From the NCBI GenBank assembly GCA_023458315.1, contig JAEXAH010000055.1, forward strand, positions 1 through 6,010: 6,010 nucleotides of DNA, in the 5' to 3' direction. How positions within the stretch are numbered: the stretch's first letter is position 1; every line of letters starts with the position of its first letter. Source of the DNA: Pseudomonadota bacterium (GTDB taxonomy: Bacteria > Pseudomonadota > Alphaproteobacteria > Rhodospirillales > Magnetospirillaceae). Positions 1-5,389 of the stretch are shown piece after piece. The notes beneath the pieces were generated by a model. It was not told where the DNA came from, searched no databases, and was given only the letters and a program-made list of their open reading frames with translations. The position numbers were made by a program, and so were the translations under genes.

Positions 1-1298
1 CGATCAACGAAACCGGCACTCTGGAGTTTCGTGTGACGGCCGCTGCCGACAACACCACGCTGGCCCGCATCATCCACGCGGTCGAACAGGCGCAGGGGAC
101 GCAAGCGCCGACCCAACGCTTCGTTGACCGGTTTGCCGCAATCTACACGCCGACCGTGTTCGGCATCGCCGTTGCCGTGGCTGTACTGACGCCCTGGCTC
201 CTCGGCTGGACCTGGACGCAGGCGCTCTACAAAGCCCTGGTGCTGCTGGTTATTGCTTGCCCCTGCGCGCTGGTGATCGCCACGCCGGTGACGGTCGTGA
301 GTGGGCTGGCGGCGGCGGCCCGACGCGGCATCCTGATCAAGGGCGGTGTCTATCTTGAGGAGGCCCGTAAACTCCGGGTCATTGCCCTCGACAAGACCGG
401 CACCATTACCGAAGGCAAACCCCATCTGGTCGCCACTGAAATGCTGCCTTCGACGGTCCCAGAATCCCAGGTGCTTGCCTGGGCGGCCAGCCTGGCCGGG
501 CACTCGGACCATCCAGTTTCCAAGGCGATTGCAACCGGTCTCAAGCTTCCGGAAACTGGTTTGACCGATTTTGTCGCCCTTGCCGGACGGGGCGTGGAAG
601 CGCGGGCAGATGGCCAACTGCTGATCCTCGGCAATCATCGCCTGATCGAGGAGCGCGGGCTGTGTAGTGCCGAAATCGAGGCTCGCCTTCAGGCGCACGA
701 GACGCAAGGCCGGACGGTGACCATGCTGGCGACGGCACAGCAATTGCTGGCAATTTTTGCGGTGGCGGACACCATCAAGGAAAGCTCGCGGGAGGCAGTG
801 GCCGATCTGCACCGTCTCGGTGTCGTCTCAGTCATGCTGACCGGCGACAATGCAGCGACGGCCGCCAGCATCGCCAAGGAAGCAGGCATCGACGACGCCC
901 GAGGCAATCTGCTCCCTGAGGACAAACTGGCGGCTATCGAAGACTTGCAACGTCGCCATGGCCCGACCGCGATGACCGGCGACGGCATCAACGACGCACC
1001 GGCGCTGGCGCGTGCCAACATCGGCGTGGCGATGGGTGCGGCCGGAACAGACACAGCAATGGAGGCGGCCGACGTGGTCATCATGAACGACGATCTGCGG
1101 CGCATTCCCGAGACCATTCGCCTGTCCCGGAGCACCCATGCGGTGCTCTGGCAAAACATCGGGATGGCCTTGGGGATCAAGGCGATCTTTCTCGGATTGG
1201 CCATTTTTGGTAACGCAACCATGTGGATGGCGGTGTTCGCGGATATGGGCGCGAGCCTGCTGGTGGTGTTCAACGGCCTGCGCCTGCTGCGCAAATGA
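1..1298 (+). CDS. cadA: Zn/Cd/Pb-exporting P1B-type ATPase, C-terminal part (5' end outside window)
   Basis: ATP-driven inner-membrane exporter of divalent soft metals from cytoplasm to periplasm. The reading frame is open from base 3 and the first residues (INETGTLEFRV) match the end of the actuator domain, so the gene starts before the window; about 430 residues are present, and some 300 should be missing compared with E. coli ZntA (732 aa). Visible in order: a membrane segment pair; the CPC metal-binding motif (258-266); the phosphorylated Asp of DKTGT (390-404); the HP dipeptide of the nucleotide-binding domain (510-515); TGDN (840-851); GDGINDAP (978-1001); and two final membrane helices with a Lys (1179-1181) and an Asp in ADMGAS (1242-1244). 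This Lys/Asp pair with CPC is typical of the Zn/Cd/Pb subgroup (P1B-2), not the Cu subgroup. Substrate among Zn, Cd and Pb cannot be fixed; the lspA neighbour favours a pbrA/cadA-type determinant. The stop overlaps the next start (ATGA), so the two are probably translationally coupled. Confidence 0.96.
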   Translation, partial: INETGTLEFRVTAAADNTTLARIIHAVEQAQGTQAPTQRFVDRFAAIYTPTVFGIAVAVAVLTPWLLGWTWTQALYKALVLLVIACPCALVIATPVTVVSGLAAAARRGILIKGGVYLEEARKLRVIALDKTGTITEGKPHLVATEMLPSTVPESQVLAWAASLAGHSDHPVSKAIATGLKLPETGLTDFVALAGRGVEARADGQLLILGNHRLIEERGLCSAEIEARLQAHETQGRTVTMLATAQQLLAIFAVADTIKESSREAVADLHRLGVVSVMLTGDNAATAASIAKEAGIDDARGNLLPEDKLAAIEDLQRRHGPTAMTGDGINDAPALARANIGVAMGAAGTDTAMEAADVVIMNDDLRRIPETIRLSRSTHAVLWQNIGMALGIKAIFLGLAIFGNATMWMAVFADMGASLLVVFNGLRLLRK

Positions 1299-1795
1299 TC
1301 CTGGATAAGCCCATGACGGATCGTTACCGCTGGCTGGGGTTGGCCATCGGTGTGGCCTTGGCGGACCAAGGGGTCAAGCATTGGATCGCGGCGACCTTCC
1401 CTTTGGGCGCAGGCGCAACGGTATTGCCGTTTTTCAACCTCGTTCACATCCTGAATAGCGGTGCAGCCTTCAGTGTTCTTGCGGATGCCGGCGGTTGGCA
1501 ACGCTATGCCTTCATTGCTCTCGCCTTGGCCGTCTCGGGGGGCTTAAGCGTCATGTTGCTCAAAGGCGTGGCGAACCGTTGGGAAAGCTGGGGGTATAGC
1601 CTGCTTCTCGGCGGTGCCGTCGGCAACCTGATAGATCGCCTGTTCCAGGGAGCGGTCGTGGATTATCTGGACTTCCATGCCGGCGCCTGGCACTGGCCAG
1701 CCTTCAATCTCGCCGATACGGCGCTTTGTCTGAGCGCCGTGATTCTTCTTTGGGGGGCATTGCTGTCTTCAGCTCAAAGCAAGGCGACCCTTTAG
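1295..1795 (+). CDS. lspA: Signal peptidase II (lipoprotein signal peptidase), accessory copy
   Basis: Inner-membrane aspartyl protease that cleaves the signal peptide of diacylglyceryl-modified prolipoproteins just before the lipidated Cys. From this start it is 166 aa, the normal family size (E. coli 164). All family motifs are present: ALADQ with Asp23, NSGAAF at residues 54-59, GNLIDR with catalytic Asp114, and FNLAD with catalytic Asp141. Four hydrophobic segments are apparent. The ATG at 1295 overlaps the ATPase stop as ATGA, which suggests coupling; a second in-frame ATG at 1313 (MTDRYRW) is an equally sensible protein start, and neither has a strong ribosome binding site. Housekeeping lspA usually follows ileS; this one follows a metal ATPase, as pbrC/lspA does in lead and cadmium resistance clusters, so it is probably an extra, dedicated copy. 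No PAP2 phosphatase domain (PbrB-like) is fused to it or lies between it and the ATPase. Confidence 0.95.
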   Translation: MILDKPMTDRYRWLGLAIGVALADQGVKHWIAATFPLGAGATVLPFFNLVHILNSGAAFSVLADAGGWQRYAFIALALAVSGGLSVMLLKGVANRWESWGYSLLLGGAVGNLIDRLFQGAVVDYLDFHAGAWHWPAFNLADTALCLSAVILLWGALLSSAQSKATL

Positions 1796-1815
1796 CGAGA
1801 GCGCAGGAAATTTCG

Positions 1816-2310
1816 ATGCAACCCCCGGCCACAAACCGAAACGAGGAACACAAATTGGCTCAACGATCTTTCTCCCTGTTTGACCGTCGCACCTTGTCTG
1901 CCTTGATGCTCGTGAGCGTGGTTCATTGCGCTTCGGCTGCCGAGGAACCCTTGCCTCCCGATCAGGCCTTTCGGTTCAATGCGTCCCTGAAGGGTAGCGA
2001 TACGGTGGTGGCTGAGATCATTCCTGCCAAGAAGCACTACCTCTACAAGAACAAGGTCCGCTTTGCCTTGAAGAACGCCAGCGGCGTCCTCATCAAGGAG
2101 GTCAAGCTACCTTCCGGCGAGATGAAGAACGATCCCTATTTTGGGCTGATCGAAGTCTATAAATCGCCCGTCGTCGCGGAAATCATGCTGGAGCGCACGC
2201 CAAAGGCCAAAACGATCACCCTTTACGCGTCTTATCAGGGATGCAATGAGAAACTCGGCGTCTGTTATCCGCCCATCGAGAAAACCGTTGATATGAAATT
2301 CCCCCAGTAG
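1816..2310 (+). CDS. Free-standing periplasmic DsbD alpha-domain (N-terminal) protein
   Basis: In full-length DsbD the alpha domain sits in the periplasm and passes electrons from the membrane domain to DsbC, DsbG or CcmG through a Cys pair. Here the alpha domain is the whole protein: after a basic/hydrophobic signal peptide ending near CASA-AEE come a Phe-rich first strand (QAFRF), a YLYKNK segment, LPSGE, a FGLIEVYK segment and the hallmark YQGC...GVCYPP (Cys143 and Cys150), then a stop directly at the domain end. The Cys pair is C-x6-C, one residue longer than E. coli DsbD (C-x5-C). No DsbD membrane or thioredoxin part follows. Two starts are possible: ATG 1816 with AGGA 8 bases upstream (164 aa), or TTG 1855 with GAGGA 7 bases upstream (151 aa), which gives a more normal signal peptide of about 27 residues. 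It lies 20 bp after lspA, so it is probably in the same operon. Its role in metal resistance is unknown; periplasmic thiol reduction or metal binding are inferences. Confidence 0.85.
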   Translation: MQPPATNRNEEHKLAQRSFSLFDRRTLSALMLVSVVHCASAAEEPLPPDQAFRFNASLKGSDTVVAEIIPAKKHYLYKNKVRFALKNASGVLIKEVKLPSGEMKNDPYFGLIEVYKSPVVAEIMLERTPKAKTITLYASYQGCNEKLGVCYPPIEKTVDMKFPQ

Positions 2311-2326
2311 CCGGCAGAGCTTCCGG

Positions 2327-2343
2327 TCTAATTGACGGCTAAT
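2327..2343 (+). promoter_or_regulatory. Possible response-regulator direct repeat over the czc -35 box
   Basis: TCTAAT (2327-2332), five bases, GCTAAT (2338-2343): two half-sites with an 11-bp period on the same face of the helix, overlapping the -35 hexamer. OmpR/PhoB-family regulators bind this kind of arrangement (the PmrA-type box is CTTAAT-N5-CTTAAT; each half here matches 4 of 6 bases). czc operons are often controlled by a two-component system such as CzcRS, so the placement makes sense. A repeat this short can occur by chance. Confidence 0.3.
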
Positions 2344-2360
2344 GCCAAAATACGAATAAT
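2332..2360 (+). promoter_or_regulatory. Sigma70-type promoter for the czcI-czcCBA genes
   Basis: A -35 hexamer TTGACG (2332-2337, 5/6 to consensus), exactly 17 bp of spacer, and a -10 hexamer AATAAT (2355-2360, 5/6). It lies in the only AT-rich gap between the two modules and points towards the czc genes. The spacer is 17 bp, not the stretched 19-20 bp of MerR-family (CadR/PbrR/ZntR) promoters. Transcription should start around 2365-2369, at or next to the ATG at 2369. Confidence 0.65.
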
Positions 2361-2368
2361 TCCCATCC

Positions 2369-2722
2369 ATGCTTCGCCATCCCCGCTTCCGCTCCTTCCT
2401 CGCGACATTGCTGGCCTTTTGCCTGGTCAGCGTGTCGCTGTGGAGCTATGGGGCGGAAGCGACCGCCGATGCGGTGTCGGACGAAATCGCCCACTTTTCC
2501 GCCATGCCGGGTGATTTACCTGATTCAGGCTTTGCCGACCAGCATTGCAACCAAGGTTGCCATGCGCAATCTCATCTGACCGGGACGGAGTGCGGTTATG
2601 CACCACACTTCCCGATACTCTTCGCTGCCCAGCAACACCTGAGCGGGCCGGACCGGGCGCGAGTCCCGAGCCGCCCGAGCGACGGACCCTTCCGTCCCCC
2701 GCGAACCTCCTTTCAAGCCTGA
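2369..2722 (+). CDS. czcI: Small secreted Cys/His protein, CzcI-like
   Basis: A 117-residue protein with an N-terminal signal peptide (basic MLRHPRFR, then a hydrophobic stretch to about residue 28, cleavage probably near residues 28-31), so it is exported to the periplasm. The mature part holds a cluster DQHCNQGCHAQSH (Cys60, Cys64, His59, His65, His69), followed by Cys75 and His80, which could bind metal, and a proline/arginine-rich tail with PPR. Size, signal peptide and position directly before czcC match CzcI of Cupriavidus czc operons, a small protein thought to affect czc expression whose mechanism I do not know to be settled. Identification rests on context and general pattern, not on a sure sequence match. 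The start is fixed by the signal peptide, yet there is no ribosome binding site (ATAATTCCCATCC precedes it) and the predicted promoter lies immediately upstream, so translation may be leaderless. Confidence 0.7.
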   Translation: MLRHPRFRSFLATLLAFCLVSVSLWSYGAEATADAVSDEIAHFSAMPGDLPDSGFADQHCNQGCHAQSHLTGTECGYAPHFPILFAAQQHLSGPDRARVPSRPSDGPFRPPRTSFQA

Positions 2723-2744
2723 ATTCCGTCATTTGTCTTGACCC

Positions 2745-2758
2745 ACGGCGGGCGCCGT
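2745..2758 (+). repeat. Short perfect inverted repeat before czcC
   Basis: ACGGCG-GG-CGCCGT is a perfect 6-bp inverted repeat (as RNA, a 5-bp stem with a GGGC loop) in the 67-base gap between the czcI-like gene and czcC. No T-run follows, so it is not a standard terminator. It could slow ribosomes or polymerase or protect the mRNA end, or it may be chance in GC-rich DNA. The rest of the gap holds the czcC ribosome binding site. Confidence 0.35.
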
Positions 2759-2789
2759 CGCGCCTGCCAGTGCTTGAAAGGTATTATCC

Positions 2790-4097
2790 ATGCAATTTTG
2801 CGGCTATCTTGCCGCGGTGCGCCCGTCGCGGCGCGCCGTCAGTATCCTGGCCGGGGCATGCCTCGCCCTGGCCCTCCCCCTGGCGTCGGCCCGAGCGGCC
2901 GCTTCTCTGACCCTCGACGAAGCCTGGCGCCTGGCCGAAACCGCCAACCCGACCCTGCGCACAGCGCAGGCCAGGCTGGCGGCAGCCGAGGGCGAACTCA
3001 CCGATGCGCGCAGTCTTCTCTGGAACAATCCTCAGTTTGCCCTTGAGCAGGCACGGCGAAAAGTCCCGCAGCCAGGCCTCGCCACGGACAAGCAGCGGGA
3101 GTGGAACGCCGGCATTGCGCAGACCTTCGAAATCGCCGGGCAGCAAGCTTACCGCCGCGAGGCGGCCAGCCAGGAACTGGAGGCCTTGCAGGCAGCGCTG
3201 CTGGAGGCGCGTCGCCAAGTCCGCGTCGACATCGAACAGCGCTTTGTGCAGGTGCTGGCCTTGCAGCTGCGCATTGCCACCGAGGAAGAAGCGCTCAGGT
3301 TGGTCGACAACGCCGCAGCGGCCGTGCAAAAGCGGGTGGCGGCGGGCGAGGACAGCCGCCTCGACGGCAACCTGGCAGCGGTAGAGGCGGAGCGCGGACG
3401 CAACCAGCTTGCCACCCTGCGGGAACGGCTCACCGAGGCCCGGGCCGAGCTGGCCAGCGCCCTGCAACAGGCGCCCGACAGCCTGCCCGAGGTCGCCGGC
3501 GAGCTGACACCTGTGGCCCCGAGCTACACCCTCGATCAGTTGCTCGCGACGGCACGCTCGCGGCCGCAGCTGCAGGCCCTGGAACGACGGGAAGCGGCGG
3601 CGGCCAGCCGCCTCGGCCTGGAGCGGGCCGCGGTCTACCCGGACATCACCCTTGGCTTGACGGCCGGCCGCGAAGGGCCCAACGACGCCCGGGAAAAGGT
3701 GGTCGGCCTCAGCCTGTCGTTGCCGCTGCCGCTCTTTCGCCGGAACGCCGCAGGCATTGGCCGGGCCAGCAGCGAACTTGCCCAGGTGCAGATCGAGCGG
3801 CAGGTCGCTGGCCGCGACATCCCCGCCCAGGTACGCGCCCTGTGGCTCAACGTCGACAGCCTGCGGGCCCGGGTGAAGCGCCTGGAGGAGAAGGTGCTGG
3901 CCAGCCTTGATCAAAACCAGCGCCTGTCGGCCACCGCCTATCGCGCCGGCGAGATCGGCCTCCTGCAGCTCATCGTGGTGAATCGGCAGGTGCTCGACGG
4001 GCGCCGCGACCTGGTCGATGCCCGCAGCGAACTGCGGCTGGCCACCATCGCCCTCGAAGCCGCGGCCGGCTGGCCAGGGGCCGGAGAAGCCCGATGA
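2790..4097 (+). CDS. czcC: CzcC-type outer-membrane factor of tripartite heavy-metal efflux pump
   Basis: TolC-family channel that spans the outer membrane and reaches into the periplasm, forming the exit duct for the CzcA pump. It has 435 residues, close to the usual 400-450 of CzcC proteins. A signal peptide (basic residues 11-15, hydrophobic to about 33, cleavage near ASARA) is followed by two outer-membrane-efflux repeats: the first begins SLTLDEAWRLAETANPTL (39-56), with the strand pair around NPQFALEQ and WNAGIAQTFEIAGQ; the second holds DITLGLTAG and VGLSLSLPLPLFRRNAAGIG. Between them lie long Ala/Glu/Arg/Leu-rich helices expected to form the periplasmic coiled-coil barrel. AAAGG lies 8 bases before the ATG at 2790. 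The stop overlaps an in-frame ATG of the czcB reading frame (ATGA at 4094-4097). Metal specificity (Co, Zn, Cd, Ni) cannot be read from this subunit. Confidence 0.94.
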   Translation: MQFCGYLAAVRPSRRAVSILAGACLALALPLASARAAASLTLDEAWRLAETANPTLRTAQARLAAAEGELTDARSLLWNNPQFALEQARRKVPQPGLATDKQREWNAGIAQTFEIAGQQAYRREAASQELEALQAALLEARRQVRVDIEQRFVQVLALQLRIATEEEALRLVDNAAAAVQKRVAAGEDSRLDGNLAAVEAERGRNQLATLRERLTEARAELASALQQAPDSLPEVAGELTPVAPSYTLDQLLATARSRPQLQALERREAAAASRLGLERAAVYPDITLGLTAGREGPNDAREKVVGLSLSLPLPLFRRNAAGIGRASSELAQVQIERQVAGRDIPAQVRALWLNVDSLRARVKRLEEKVLASLDQNQRLSATAYRAGEIGLLQLIVVNRQVLDGRRDLVDARSELRLATIALEAAAGWPGAGEAR

Positions 4098-4135
4098 ATC
4101 CGCAGTCGATGATTTCCAACCACAAGAATTTTTCC

Positions 4136-4141
4136 AAAAGG
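4136..4141 (+). promoter_or_regulatory. Ribosome binding site that decides the czcB start
   Basis: AAAAGG ends 6 bases before ATG 4148, in the pattern AAAAGGCAATCCATG, which resembles the czcC start (GAAAGGTATTATCCATG). Together with the lipoprotein signal that begins exactly at this ATG, it favours 4148 over the upstream ATG at 4094, which has its own GGAG (4083-4086) and overlaps the czcC stop. Confidence 0.6.
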
Positions 4142-4147
4142 CAATCC

Positions 4148-5380
4148 ATGCCAGTACTTTCCCTTCGGCGCGCCGCCTGGCTCGCCTGCCTGGCCGGGGC
4201 GTTCGTCCTGGCCGCCTGCAACAAGCCTGATCCTGCGCCGACCGAGGCGAAACCGGCGCCCGTCGCCAAGGAAGAAACGGCCTCTGCCAAGAACCCGAAG
4301 GACAAGGAGGCCGACGACAAGCCGGCCGAAGCTGCTGAAGCAGGACAATTGAAGTTGTCCGCCGAGGAAATCGAGACTGCCGGCATCCAGATCGAAGCGC
4401 TGGCGGCGCAATCGGTTGCCGACCAGGTGATGCTGACCGCCACCATCCGCGCCAACCAGGAGCGCATCGCCCATGTCGCACCGCGGGTGTCGGCGCGCAT
4501 CACACAAGTCAAGGCCAAGCTCGGCGACAACGTGAAGGCCGGCCAGCCCCTGGCGCTCCTGGACAGCATGGAGTTGGGCGAGGCCCACTCCGCCTATCGC
4601 CAGGCGCAAAGCCAGTTCGCGCTGGCCAAGGCCGATTTCGAGCGGGCCCAGAAGCTCAAGGCCGAGGAGATCATTCCCGACAAGGATTACCTGCGCGCCC
4701 GCAGCGAGTACGAAAAGGCCCGCGCCAGTCTGCGCTCTGCCGATGATCGCCTGCGGCTCCTCGATGCCGCGCACGACGAGTCGGACACCGGCCCGGTCTC
4801 GTTGTTTCCGGTCAAGGCGCCGTTTGCCGGCACGGTGATTGAGAAGAGCGCGGTATTGGGCGAACTCGCCCAACCGGACAAGAGCCTCTTTACCGTGGCC
4901 GACCTGTCGACCCTGTGGATCGAAGCCAACCTGTTCGAGAAAGACCTCGGCCGGGTGCGAGTGGGAGCGCTGGCCACGGTGACGGTGAGCGCCTATCCTG
5001 GTGAAGCGTTCCAGGGCCGGCTGACCTATATCAGCAGCACCGTGGACAGGGAAACCCGGGCGGTGCAGGCGCGGGTCGAGGTCCCCAACCCGGACCGGCG
5101 CCTGAAGCCCGAGATGTTTGCGACGGCGGCCATCGCCACGGCCGCCACGACCGAGGCGCTGACCCTGCCGCAGGCGGCGGTGTTGCTGGTGAACGGCCAG
5201 CCAACGGCCTTTGTCCGCGAAGCGGGTGGCTTCGAACCCCGTGCCGTCGAGGTGGGCGACAAGGTCGGCAAGCGCATTGTTCTCACGAGCGGTGTCAAGG
5301 CCGGCGAGTCGGTGGTGGTGGCGGGCGCCTATGCGCTCAAGGCCCGCCTGCTCAAGTCGCAAATCGGCGACGCGGACTGA
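4148..5380 (+). CDS. czcB: CzcB-type periplasmic adaptor (membrane fusion protein), predicted lipoprotein
   Basis: Links CzcA to CzcC and is held to the membrane by a lipid. From ATG 4148 it has 410 residues. It opens with a compact lipoprotein signal: RR at 7-8, hydrophobic core, lipobox LAAC with Cys24. CNK at the mature end has Lys at +3, as in the inner-membrane adaptor MexA. Residues 25-66 are a Lys/Glu/Ala/Pro-rich linker with no His, unlike the His-rich N-terminus of Cupriavidus CzcB. Then come the first lipoyl half (about 108-140, with LGDNVKAGQPL), a helical hairpin (about 142-212), the second lipoyl half (PVKAPFAGTVIEKSAVLGE, 221-239), a beta-barrel (about 245-335) and a C-terminal membrane-proximal domain (about 337-400). 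An alternative start at 4094 would give 428 residues, but places 41 residues before the lipid Cys, too long for a lipoprotein signal. It lies 9 bp before czcA. Confidence 0.93.
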   Translation: MPVLSLRRAAWLACLAGAFVLAACNKPDPAPTEAKPAPVAKEETASAKNPKDKEADDKPAEAAEAGQLKLSAEEIETAGIQIEALAAQSVADQVMLTATIRANQERIAHVAPRVSARITQVKAKLGDNVKAGQPLALLDSMELGEAHSAYRQAQSQFALAKADFERAQKLKAEEIIPDKDYLRARSEYEKARASLRSADDRLRLLDAAHDESDTGPVSLFPVKAPFAGTVIEKSAVLGELAQPDKSLFTVADLSTLWIEANLFEKDLGRVRVGALATVTVSAYPGEAFQGRLTYISSTVDRETRAVQARVEVPNPDRRLKPEMFATAAIATAATTEALTLPQAAVLLVNGQPTAFVREAGGFEPRAVEVGDKVGKRIVLTSGVKAGESVVVAGAYALKARLLKSQIGDAD

Positions 5381-5389
5381 GGGGGCGTC

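Noticed and set aside
33..35. GTG as the start of the ATPase
   Set aside because: The frame is open upstream to the window edge and those residues continue the actuator domain, so the true start is outside the window.
1223..1294. Longer N-terminus for the signal peptidase II frame
   Set aside because: These codons overlap the conserved last helix of the ATPase and add residues with no LspA similarity; the ATG at 1295 gives a normal-length protein.
689..1501. Antisense open frame (270 codons) opposite the ATPase and lspA
   Set aside because: No motif, and it spans two confidently identified sense genes.
1726..1815. Longer N-terminus for the DsbD-alpha frame
   Set aside because: It overlaps the end of lspA, and would put about 70 residues before the signal-peptide cleavage site.
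2311..2326. Possible terminator hairpin after the DsbD-alpha gene (CCGGCAGAGCTTCCGG)
   Set aside because: The stem is only 4 bp before a mismatch and no T-run follows, so read-through into the czc genes remains possible.
2738..2743. TTGACC as a -35 box for a separate czcC promoter
   Set aside because: No -10-like hexamer lies 16-19 bp downstream; the only TATTAT (2782-2787) is 38 bp away, next to the start codon.
2790..2861. CzcC as a lipoprotein (Cys24 in LAGAC)
   Set aside because: Position -3 is Ala instead of Leu/Val/Ile, and the hydrophobic signal core continues past the Cys, so cleavage by signal peptidase I near ASARA is more likely.
3101..3910. Second sense-strand frame (269 codons) within czcC
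   Set aside because: Gly/Arg/Pro/Ala-rich frame-shifted shadow of czcC without start signals.
2784..4481. Long antisense open frame (565 codons) opposite czcC and czcB
   Set aside because: Composition is Arg/Gly/Pro/Ala/Gln-rich with no family motif; it is the expected mirror of GC-rich coding DNA on the other strand.
3938..5362. Antisense open frame (474 codons) opposite czcB
   Set aside because: Low-complexity Gly/Arg/Leu-rich translation with no recognisable domain, facing a gene with full family motifs.
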